Assembly: GCA_022701365.1 (NCBI GenBank)
Contig: JAKUHH010000025.1
Location: 62,001-126,000 of the forward strand
Reading direction: 5' to 3'
DNA: 64,000 bases
Origin: Mycocentrospora acerina
Lineage: Eukaryota > Ascomycota > Dothideomycetes > Pleosporales
In this document: positions 44,474 through 53,914 of the stretch, in pieces
Layout: each line of letters begins with the position of its first letter
Numbering within the stretch: the first letter of the stretch is position 1
Notes under the pieces: generated by a model
What the model saw: only the letters and a program-made list of their open reading frames with translations
What the model was told of the DNA's origin: nothing
The model's database searches: none
Translations under genes and position numbers: made by a program

Positions 44474-46654
44474 AAGGGATTGAAATCATTTTTGTGGTGG
44501 AAAGTTGGTGGTCTGAAAGATGCAGACATGCAAATTTCGTCATTCGAAAGACACTGTTGAGAATAGCGATAAGATGGCTTTGGATCTACGATAACAGCAA
44601 GGTCTGTTCAGTACTCTAAGAGTTAGTCCTAGAACCTCCAAACACCATACCCAACTGGTGTTTGAGAATCTTGCAGAGCAGACCAGTCACATACAGGAAA
44701 AGATCGGGTGTTGCAGCCAAGGGATCAAGCAAAGAGGGTGAAGTATTGGCGATATTTGATGGAAGAGATTTGGGATTCGATACAACCGGCTCGAAACAAA
44801 GTTCAGCTCGTATATTCAGGCCCAAACCCTGCCGTTCTTAACTTACTTAACAACCAACGACAATTTTGGAGTCTTCAAAGAAAATCTCTAGCTAACCCAA
44901 TGCTCAGCGTTGCAGCTCAAAGCTCTAAACTTGTGGTCGCCAGAACCGATATAGTAGCAACAAAGTATCATCCTCACGGTATGCTATTGACGCGGGACTC
45001 CACATACCTCGAGAAAGCGCTAAAGGGTACATGCAACGAAATGAAGGAAGGGGTTGTGACGTTCGAAGACCTAGAACGCGAGACCTGTGCATTGCAACCT
45101 ATCTACGCTGTTTGGATCATGCAGTTACTTACTGAATATCGTGATTGATATCTTTTTGAATTATCTCGATAATCAAACGATGTCTTTCAGGGAGAATCAA
45201 AAGTTAGACAAGCCCGAGCCCGAGCCCCACCCTCCGCTACAAGGACTCTTGCGGAATGTGCAGTTGGGAGTCACGAAAGCTTATGAATACAGTGACTATA
45301 TCATGGCATTGTACTCTCGAAATGCCATACAGAACAACCATAACGCGCCATGAATTAAAGCGGTACCGTTCAAAGCTATTGTTTACTCATTCAACGATCT
45401 ACCTCTGCATAATCCGATGTTAAGCCATCCCGTCGGTCAACGTTGTAAATAATAGCAAGCGGTACGCAAAAAAGAAAACCATAGATCTCAACTGTGCGCC
45501 CAAACTATTCACGGCTTCTCCTTACAAGTCACACTTAAGCATGTCAAGCAAAATGCCAATTCTGAAAGTATAACTTGGCCTAGAGTTGACGCACCGAGAT
45601 CCGATACCGGATAGGGCACATTTAGACACTCGAAAAGCGACGACGACGACACAGTTTTCGAAGATTGATCCCAAAAAAGAACAGGTGACAGGAAGCTTCG
45701 TAGAATACCTTACATTATGGGCCCTGGAGCTCATTTTCAATCCAAGGAGAGAGGAAACTCTGGTGAAGCATAAAGCCAGCACCTTCTGTCATATCATGAA
45801 AGAGATAGCTTCGAACAACCCAAAGCAATTTCTGGTCTAGAAGAAGTCCCAGAACACAATCAGCGAGGAACAGACTTGATTTGGGTTTAGTATTTGGAGA
45901 ATACAACGTAATTGTAGCTATATAGTTCATAGAGCTAAGTACAGCATATACCTGGTCTCCTCGTTTATCGCAAAAGCTATGCAAGTCCTTCCTCGATCAA
46001 ACAGCAGCAACTGTCCGACATCGCTCTTTCAAATCGGTGAGTTGGAAAAATAGGAGTCAAACGTACAGTGCGCGTATTCTATTCGAAACCACGCTCATGA
46101 CGTGCTTCAACCATAAGAGAGCATGAATCCTGCAACAAAATCCTGCCGTCAGTTTTCTCTGTCATTAGCTTATGTGGCTATCGTGGAAAACAACTTTTCT
46201 TGTGGGACTTGGAGGGCGATCTTTGTTGTTTGTCCAAGTTGCCCTTGGAAAAGCTTAGCAGCGGCGGAAACAGCGTCGGAAGGGGAAGGTGATGCATTTG
46301 CCAAGCCTCCTCCTTATCACACATCTTGGCATCTGGGTTTGATCGACTGAAAGGTCCGACGCTGCGGCATGCCATTTGTCCATCGATGGCGCCTGGCTGT
46401 GTTTAGGTTTTTGTACACGAAAGACCATCTAAATTCCGGGCCCAATGGTCCAATCCTCGACGGGCATTGCCTGTCTCAGAAGGTGGTACGGTCAGCCTAC
46501 AAAGAGCACGGCGCTATGATGAGCTCGGTTTGTGGAGAACACCGGTAGGTGCAAAGCCTACATATAATTGTAGTTTGCCATCTAGCAGCAGGAGAAATTG
46601 TCTGCTCTAAGTTTTCACAGGCCCTTCTGTATCACCTCCCCGGCTTCTTTCAAA
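44474..46654. other. Intergenic with unassigned ORFs
   Basis: About 2.2 kb between the GNAT and aminopeptidase genes. The 44.7-45.8 kb part holds three same-strand ORFs described separately. The remainder (45.9-46.65 kb) is the aminopeptidase upstream region with no recognised element. Confidence 0.4.
44708..45840 (+). pseudogene. Possible decaying gene: three same-strand ORF fragments
   Basis: Open frames at 44708-45148 (146 aa), about 45180-45353 and 45586-45840 (84 aa) lie on the same strand in different frames. Their composition is protein-like (for example YHPHGMLLTRDSTYLEKALK and VEYLTLWALELIFNPRREET). No domain was recognised and I could not join them by plausible introns. They could be remnants of one frameshifted gene, a lineage-specific gene with unfound exons, or chance frames. 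Confidence 0.2.
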
Positions 46655-47939
46655 ATGCTTCACAAGTCAGCACTCGCCGTTATGGCGTTGGGGGCCATTG
46701 CTTCCACTGGTGTATCGGCGGCGAAATTTAACGCAGCTGGAGAGGAATTACGTCTCATCAAAACATCTGAGTTTGATAACGGTACTTGGTACACTGAGCA
46801 AGAGAAGCTTGACATCTTCATCTCGACGCCTTCATGTGCCCATTTCATGGACATCACAGACAGCATGGTATGTATATGTCACGCGAGTCCATTGAGGTTG
46901 AAACAATTCTTACCCGAATACAGGAGCTTGAGGATCACCGTGTTGCCATTGCCAACGGCTTCAAAGTCGACAAGCGACAATCTGCAACTTTTCCATCTGC
47001 CGCGTCTCACCAGACTCAGGCCAACCCTTTGATTGCTCAAATCAGCAAAACCAACCCAAAGACTTGGGCAACAACCTTGACCAACATCCACAACAGATAC
47101 TACCGTGGATCCTACGCCGCCTCATCAGCCACTACCGTCTTTAACCTGGTTAAGAACGTTGCCGCCTCGAACACCAAGATTACCGTCCGACAGTTCACTC
47201 ACAGCTACAACCAGCCCTCGGTTATTGCTTCGATTCCTGGAACGTCTGCGAACACTATCATTGTTTCCGGTCACTTTGATTCCATTAACCAAGCTAACCC
47301 TACCACCGGCCGGGCTCCTGGTGCTGATGACAATGCATCTGCAAGTACCTTCTTCCACACCTACCCATCATCGTCTAACAAAACATAGGCCGTTGTCACC
47401 TTGCTAGAATCTCTTCGCGTTCTTGCTGCTGCCAATTACGCCCCAAAGAACACTCTTGAGTTCCACTTCTATTCTGGTGAAGAGGGTGGTCTCTTGGGCG
47501 CCCGTGCTGTCATTCAAGACTATGTTAAGCGCAGCGTCAAGGTCCTTGCCGTCATGAACCAAGACATGACTGCCTACTCGCCCAATCACAACATTGCTGT
47601 TTACACCGACTATGTGAGCACGCCGTTGAGCAACTTCATCATCAAGCTTGTGCCAGTGTACACCGCTCTTCCGGTCATCACCGACAAGTGCGGCTACGCC
47701 TGCAGCGACCAGTAAGTACATCTGATTCACGAAAATAGTGCAACTTTGCTAACATAACGTGTAGCGGTGCTGCTTACGACGCTGGCTTCCCAGCGGCTTA
47801 CGTCTGCGACGAAAACATGGTTGATGCGACACCCTACCTTCACACCGCCAACGACGCACTCTCCACCATGGACTTTGATCACCTCCACCAGCACGTGAGG
47901 CTGACCGTCGGTTTCCTCGTAGAGGGTTCATTCTTCTAA
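46655..47939 (+). CDS. LAP1: Secreted leucine aminopeptidase, M28E family
   Basis: Exons 46655-46867, 46924-47340, 47389-47711 and 47765-47939 give 375 aa. It has a signal peptide (MLHKSALAVMALGAIASTG), then a propeptide, then the zinc peptidase. The five expected co-catalytic zinc ligands are present: His188 (VSGHFDS), Asp207 (APGADDNAS), Glu242 with general base Glu241 (YSGEEGG), Asp269 (MNQDM) and His344 (YLHTAND). A disulfide pair is likely in the segment KCGYAC. The enzyme removes hydrophobic N-terminal residues from extracellular peptides. Intron 2 has no usable GT donor; the frame and family sequence both require a GC-AG intron (GCAAGT...TAG) at 47341-47388. Introns 1, 3 are GT-AG. Confidence 0.95.
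47341..47388 (+). other. GC-AG intron in the aminopeptidase gene
   Basis: The 48-nt intron starts GCAAGT, the typical GC-donor consensus, has a TCTAAC branch point and ends ATAG. It joins DDNAS to AVVTLLESLRV in frame. The nearby GT at 47345 would shift the frame. Confidence 0.85.
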
Positions 47940-50791
47940 GCGAATTTGGATTTTTACATGCATGAATAGACGAGTATGATCGGCGTGACAGTGAATAGAC
48001 AAACTATTGTATGTGGTGCATCGAGGAGTTACGACATATAGATACCAGCTAGCCTTGTAGGCGAGGCACAGTACCATGTTTGGAATGAGAGATGAATCAA
48101 AAACACAAATGCAGTAAAAGCATGAACCGACCTTCCAATGTGATTCAAACAATCTCTGCATATTTATTTGGGTTGCTAAGTTGGGAATAAAACTAGTTCA
48201 TTCCTAGGCATAAATAAGCCATGTTCTTTCTCAAGTGAAGTCGGCAACTACACTTATATATATATATGCCTAAGCACCATCTAGGATGCGTTTCGCTAGA
48301 AGGGTACAAACAAGCGGCAAATGGCGCATACTGCAAGCAGTTGCGACATATGAAGTAATGGAGCACCCGCTTCTGGATAAGTCGATTGACAGGGCTGCTC
48401 AATCTGCTGAGCTATGACCAAGGATAGATAGTACTTCAGGATGCGCTAGAGAGACAGGCCAAAAACTCCGCGAAGGTGTAATTCTAGACCGGTACGTAAC
48501 GTAAGCCCTCTAGCCTAGGGCACAGTGTGCGATCTGGCTAACTGCGACTTGGGCACAGATGTCTGATTGCGCCTAACAAAAGTCAGCTGGATTGGAGTTG
48601 ATCGTCGCCCGTCTCTGTGTTATTCCATGGAGTCAAAGATCTGTGTCGGCGCTAGAACATGTCCCAAAGCAACCGCCGTTGGAAACTTTGCTAGCAAGAG
48701 AATGTAGACCAGAGTAAATCTCGTGGTAGAATTCGCCGACGGAGGCGACCAAAGCGCAGGGATATGTCACGCATGCTTTGAGCGTCAAGCTTCCCCGCCC
48801 AACTATCTGTCTAGTTCAGCACGTCTTCTCCACTTTTAATCAAGCTCACACAAGCTTCTGGACCCTTGGACGACTCTTTCGACAACCCGGTCGAACATAC
48901 ACCGATGTACTTTGCCGTCTAGCCGGTAACCTTCGAATTTCCCTCTCGAAGATGATGTGAATTCTCTGGTGCACGAACGGGTGTTGTATAGACAAATACA
49001 GCGAAGCAGTTTGTGTGAATCTTGAAGCTGTACGTGCTTGAAGGCCGGATGGTTGCTGTTATAGTACAGGGCCTAGGGTCTGTTGAAGGTGTAAGCTGCA
49101 GTAGTTTAAAGCCATGACCTTTTCATGAGTCGAACATCCATGAGCTTCAAGATGCTCGGCAGTTGCTTGATGACCCAAGAGATGCTTGCACACGCTGATC
49201 ACTATCCCGACATGGTACTATAACTCTTCGAAGACCTTAGTGTGCTTTCCGAGGCCTTCAACGATCTTGAAGGCATGAGTTTAGGACCCTACATAAAGGT
49301 GAAGTTCACGTTGAGGACGTTGAGCTGTGTGGTAGAAGACAGCTGTGAGACTGATGGACGGTGTAGGGAACAGATGGTGGCGTAGGTTCGTCTGTGGAGT
49401 TGGGCATGCTTGCAAGATAGTCGATTCCATTGCATTGTCGGAAGAGGGATTCAAGGCTGAGGATCTGATGATCAGGCGACCAGTCATTATCTGCATTCTA
49501 TCGTGACCAATTTCGTGACTTGTTGCTGGCATGTCGACACAACGGGTGGTTGCATGTCTTCTGTAATGGTTACAGTGCGTTGGGGGAGTTTGCAAGAAGT
49601 CGATATTAGCCAAAATCCAAAACAGATGGCCATATCGAATAGTGATTGATTAAACCAAGAATTTACCAAGATTCCAAGACTAACGGCAAAATTATCAGCC
49701 TTGATATCATGCCATGTGGTATGCTCTGCCGCTCAAGAGGATGACGGCTTCTCATCTGGGTAGATTGGACGATACACAAAGAACTGACAGATGCAATCAA
49801 GTTTGAAGAATTTCCGTTATCTCTTCTAAAGACGGCTCATTGCTCTCGGACAGGACCGAAGAAACGCCCGTGCCGAGTTTGTGGCTCCTTGAAGGCGGTG
49901 CTGCTCTTGGTTACGATGTCGCGTGGAAGCAGCGATCCGTAAAGGGAGGACTATTCTGAGACGATATCCATACGTGTTTGCTCGAGCCGAGCTCGTGTTT
50001 GGCTGTTTCTTTGATGTGTTGCAAGTCTCGAACAAAAGAAGGCTCTCGATGAGGTATCAGCTGGAAGCTTGGTATTGGGTAAGGATGTGACCTCTGAGAC
50101 ACACCCAACCCACCATCTCCACCAATCCCCCGCACGAAGGTCGTATCGCGCCAGACTCCGCCCCAGTCGTGCATCAGCAATTCGACAATGGAGGCGATGG
50201 CGATGTTTGTGACATACTTGGCATAGGCCGAGATTTGGTCATGGCAACGGGAGTGATTGGTGCAAAATTAGTAGCCTACCAAGGCCCCGACGGAGAAACT
50301 TGGACGCCAGCAGTCGGCGGGCGTGCCATAGTTCCCGCCCTGATCCGTGTGCGCTCAACCCCAGAAGATGCGACTCTTAGTGCCATTTCCAACGGCATAT
50401 TCACTATCCAGCCATAGGACGGCTTTAGAGGCGACAAACCCGCAAATTCGCCGGGACCCTGATGTTCCCATTCGGCCTGGACGTGGTCCTATCTCACTAT
50501 CAAACATCAAACCCACATCGATCAGACGGCTCCCTCATCTTAAATCCTCTTGTACAAGTGCGCCTCTAGCCACCAGCTTTCCGCGGCGCTTGCCTTCTCC
50601 CCACGACAGCCCCTCGGGCCAAACCCTCGTCAACATCACGGCGATGGTAGGGAGGGAGATTGGGAACTGTCAATTGAATACCGCCCGTCGCATACACACG
50701 ACCATCCAACTTGGCATCAACGGCTTCAACACGTACGGCTAACACGCTCCACCCGACCTGCACAGCAAGCGACTGCGCAACGCTCCACCCG
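47940..50791. other. Gene-free interval between aminopeptidase and AROM-like gene
   Basis: About 2.85 kb with only short frames on both strands (for example 49281-49613 minus and 50169-50417 plus), none with a domain or a splice partner. The right end is the AROM-like promoter. No P-loop-encoding exon for the AROM-like protein was found here, although one was searched for. Confidence 0.45.
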
Positions 50792-52825
50792 ATGTCTACT
50801 CTACTCCAGTCGGGGAGTGTCCCCGTTACCCACCTCAAGGAAGGCGCGGTGATTGATGTTCAAGAGATTCCCAGCGGCGAGAAGCCGTCGCTGCTCATCC
50901 TGCACAATGAGGGCGAGGAGGAGATTGTCAGCATCTTTGCCGACGTCTTGGGCCAGAAGTGGGAGCCAACAACATCCGTCCAAGAAGCCAAGGCAGGGCC
51001 GCCGTCAACCATCTACAGCCTGAGCAGCTCGGTCGTCGGGTCGCAACTGGATGGCTGGGACCGCTCGAGGCTGCTAATCAACACACACCGCGTCGACGGA
51101 GGGTACGAGTGGAATGAGGCTCTCACTGACCGCTGCGATTACGAGTACCTCTACACGCGATCGCCCTTTTACCGCCGCGACGTTTCGCGATACCTTTCCA
51201 TTGTCCTGGGCCAGATCAGCCCACACCGAGACCTAACCAAGAAGGCGCGCACGACGTTGATCTCGACGACTTTCCCCGACGTGCACGCCGCACTCCCAAA
51301 CCTCGACATCCTGTCGGTGGGCGCAGACGCGATAGAGATTAGAGTCGACCTGCTCGAGGAGCCCATGCCAAACGGAGGGGTCAGCCGAGTTCCGAGCCTG
51401 AAGTATGTCGGTGAGCAGGTCATGACACTGCGCCAGCGCACAGAACTGCCCATCATCTACACAACACGATGCACAAAGGAGAACGGGCGGTTCCCGATGG
51501 ATGATCCAAATCTCTTTTACAAGTACCTGGCGCGCGCGATACAATGGGGTTGCGAATACATTGACGTAGAACTGTGGCTGCCAGAGGAGATTAGGAGGAA
51601 ATTGGCCGAGAACAAGGGTTGCAGCAAAATCATCTCTGCGTTTCACGACTTCTCGGGTTCATTCAAATGGACGGCACCTGAAACACAGACGCTCTTCCAA
51701 CGCGGAGCCGTGTACGGAGACATTGTCAAAATGTACGCGCTGGTCAACTCGATGCAAGAAAACTACGAGCTTGAGTACTTCCGATCTACCATTCAAACAA
51801 AATACCCTCATCCTCCTTTCTCGGGACTTAACATGGGCCCCATGGGCCAACTGTCGCGAACGATGAACAAAATCTTCACCCCGATCACTCATCCACTTCT
51901 GCCTCTAATTGCTGCACCTGGCCAATTGAGTGCAGCCGAGATTAACGCAGCGCTCCATAGCATGGGCCAGATGGCACGACAGGACATTTATGGCATCGGC
52001 AGTTACCGATCCACATCTCAAGCAATGTTTTTCGAAAAGTGCTTCAATGAGCTTAGCCTGCCGCATTCGTTCATGTTTGCAGTGCGGGCGCCAAAAGCTT
52101 CTATTGAGCACATCCTACGACGTCCTAATTTTGGGGGCGCGTACATCAACCCCCCGCTAGCGGCATCAGCATCAGCGGCTTATCTTCCTTCCTTGTCCAA
52201 CGCTGCACAAGCGATCGGACAGGTTGACACAGTGTTGGTACGCCCAGGAACTAGCGGTTCGTCATTGTTTGGAGACAATGCAAGATGGAAGGGGATCCGC
52301 GCCACATTGACCCGCGACTTTGTGCCGTCGGCATACAGCGGCCGAGCAGCGCTGCTGCTGGCCAACAGTGAAGCCGATGCATCGGCGTCGATATTTGCAC
52401 TGAAGAACCTGGGCATTGGACCCATATACACAATCGGATTCAAGTCGCATGGACCGCTCTCCACGGATGTGGAGCCTGTGCGGTCCGTGGAAGACGTGAA
52501 GCGTCTAGAACAGCCGTTTGTGATCATCTCGGCTCTTCCTGCTGAAAAGTCGCTTTTGGTGGTGCCCTTGCTCAAGCACTACCGGGTCAATAAGAGCAAC
52601 GGGCATGGGGTTGCAGGTAGCAGGTCTGCAGGCAAGGTGTTTGTCGACTTGGCCAGTGGGACCCGCAAGGCCGACCCACTGGCCATTGCTACCTCGGCGG
52701 GATGGACTGCATATGGCATCGCAGACGTGTCGGCGTGGACGACGGTGGAGACGATTAGGCTGCTTGTCGGCCAGAACGTGTGTTATGATTTTGTTCGGCT
52801 GGCCTCTGGGAGAGGTCTTTTCTAG
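50792..52825 (+). CDS. AROM-derived protein: degenerate shikimate kinase, dehydroquinase and shikimate dehydrogenase-like domains
   Basis: A single exon of 677 aa, starting at the first in-frame ATG. The order matches the C-terminal three domains of AROM or the quinate repressor QutR. Residues about 33-140 look like a shortened shikimate kinase whose Walker A is lost (SLLILHNEGEEEIVSIFADV). Residues about 150-330 are a type I 3-dehydroquinase that keeps His285 (ISAFHDFSGSFKW) and Schiff-base Lys313 (YGDIVKMYAL). Residues about 355-677 resemble shikimate dehydrogenase (HPLLPLIAAPGQLSAAEINAA), but the catalytic lysine motif reads GGAYINPPLA and the NADP glycine loop reads RAALLLANSEAD. The SDH part is probably inactive. 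By analogy with QutR a regulatory role is inferred; a dehydroquinase-active relic is possible. A Zn2Cys6 regulator lies downstream. Confidence 0.82.
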   Translation: MSTLLQSGSVPVTHLKEGAVIDVQEIPSGEKPSLLILHNEGEEEIVSIFADVLGQKWEPTTSVQEAKAGPPSTIYSLSSSVVGSQLDGWDRSRLLINTHRVDGGYEWNEALTDRCDYEYLYTRSPFYRRDVSRYLSIVLGQISPHRDLTKKARTTLISTTFPDVHAALPNLDILSVGADAIEIRVDLLEEPMPNGGVSRVPSLKYVGEQVMTLRQRTELPIIYTTRCTKENGRFPMDDPNLFYKYLARAIQWGCEYIDVELWLPEEIRRKLAENKGCSKIISAFHDFSGSFKWTAPETQTLFQRGAVYGDIVKMYALVNSMQENYELEYFRSTIQTKYPHPPFSGLNMGPMGQLSRTMNKIFTPITHPLLPLIAAPGQLSAAEINAALHSMGQMARQDIYGIGSYRSTSQAMFFEKCFNELSLPHSFMFAVRAPKASIEHILRRPNFGGAYINPPLAASASAAYLPSLSNAAQAIGQVDTVLVRPGTSGSSLFGDNARWKGIRATLTRDFVPSAYSGRAALLLANSEADASASIFALKNLGIGPIYTIGFKSHGPLSTDVEPVRSVEDVKRLEQPFVIISALPAEKSLLVVPLLKHYRVNKSNGHGVAGSRSAGKVFVDLASGTRKADPLAIATSAGWTAYGIADVSAWTTVETIRLLVGQNVCYDFVRLASGRGLF

Positions 52826-53914
52826 CATCATGTAGACGGTAGTCAATGAGATGGAACCAATTGCAGACGCGAGGCGACGCTGTTGTTTTTGCCGTGGCTA
52901 ACATGTGGGGCTGGCACTGGCGTGTGCGTGTGCGTGTGCGTGTGAGGGGAGGAAGTGCAGTGCGGTGGGTAGTGTGTCTAATGCCAACCTCGATGCTGTG
53001 AATGGGAAAGACACGTGTGGGTCATGCCAGCCATGGAATCAGCCCATAACGGCCAGTCGCTTGTGCAAAAAAAAATCCCCTCCCCCCTCCATCGACCATC
53101 GACCGGCGAGCGCCAGGGTTACCAGGACGGGCCAAGAGGGATGGGTCCCCATGGGCAGGCAGGCAAGAGCTGCAGGTGGAGGAGCACGCTGCATGGGGCG
53201 CCATGCGCGAAGGAGCGAGGGCTGGATGGGCTCGCTTGCAGACTGGCTACCCCAGATTTTCCAGAATCTTGAGAGGTTGTGCCTCCGGCGCTATTGGAGG
53301 CCGCTAGGCTGCAGCAGGCGGCGGAGCGTGAGACGGGTGCAATCTAAGGGCCCAAATTGCAGCCGTGGCCATGCTAGCCAGGCTGACCGAGGCCCCGGCG
53401 TGCTGTGTCTTGCGTGCGCGGGCGAGCGGGCGACGGCTAGCCCTCGCCCCCCAGCTGGCCTCATGACGGTCACGCTTTGCTGCCCCTCCACCGCTGGCAG
53501 CCCGTCCGAGGCGGCTGCCCATGGCTGCGAGGCGCGAGTCGCAGCGCTCGGTGCATGGCAGGCGTCGCGGTACCTACTGCGCTGCACCGCCGCAGCCTGA
53601 TAGCCCGAGATCGCCGTCACGCGCGCGTTCCCCCAGCCGTTCCAGCTGGCCAGCCAGGTAGCTACTCTGGGGACGCACGCCCTGAATCGCTCGTCGGAGT
53701 GGGCGCGAGCTCCCGCAGATGTCCATCAAGCCTTGCCGTCCGAGCCCACCCTGCCCGTCTCCACTGCCAGAGGCCTTAATTTGAACATCCATCTTACGCC
53801 GTGCATATCCCGTCACCTGTGCGTTCTACTTCTCAACGGTCTTGGTTCGCGATTCACAGTCACAGTCCCTCTCCGCCAGACCATGGTGCTTGCCCCCTAC
53901 CCCACAGGTCCTCA
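52826..53914. other. GC-rich intergenic upstream of the Zn2Cys6 gene
   Basis: This holds the AROM-like 3' flank and the promoter/5' UTR of the transcription-factor gene. A GTGTGC repeat occurs at 52921-52944. Long overlapping frames on both strands are rich in Arg, Ala and Cys and were judged composition artefacts. Confidence 0.5.
52921..52944. repeat. (GTGTGC)n microsatellite
   Basis: Four tandem hexamers directly downstream of the AROM-like gene. Confidence 0.8.

Noticed and set aside
50169..50417. 82-aa ORF as a possible N-terminal exon of the AROM-like protein
   Set aside because: No Walker A or shikimate-kinase motif and no in-frame splice into 50792.
52905..53600. 231-aa plus-strand ORF upstream of the Zn2Cys6 gene
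   Set aside because: Begins in a GTGTGC repeat at a non-ATG codon, lacks domains and overlaps similar frames on the other strand.
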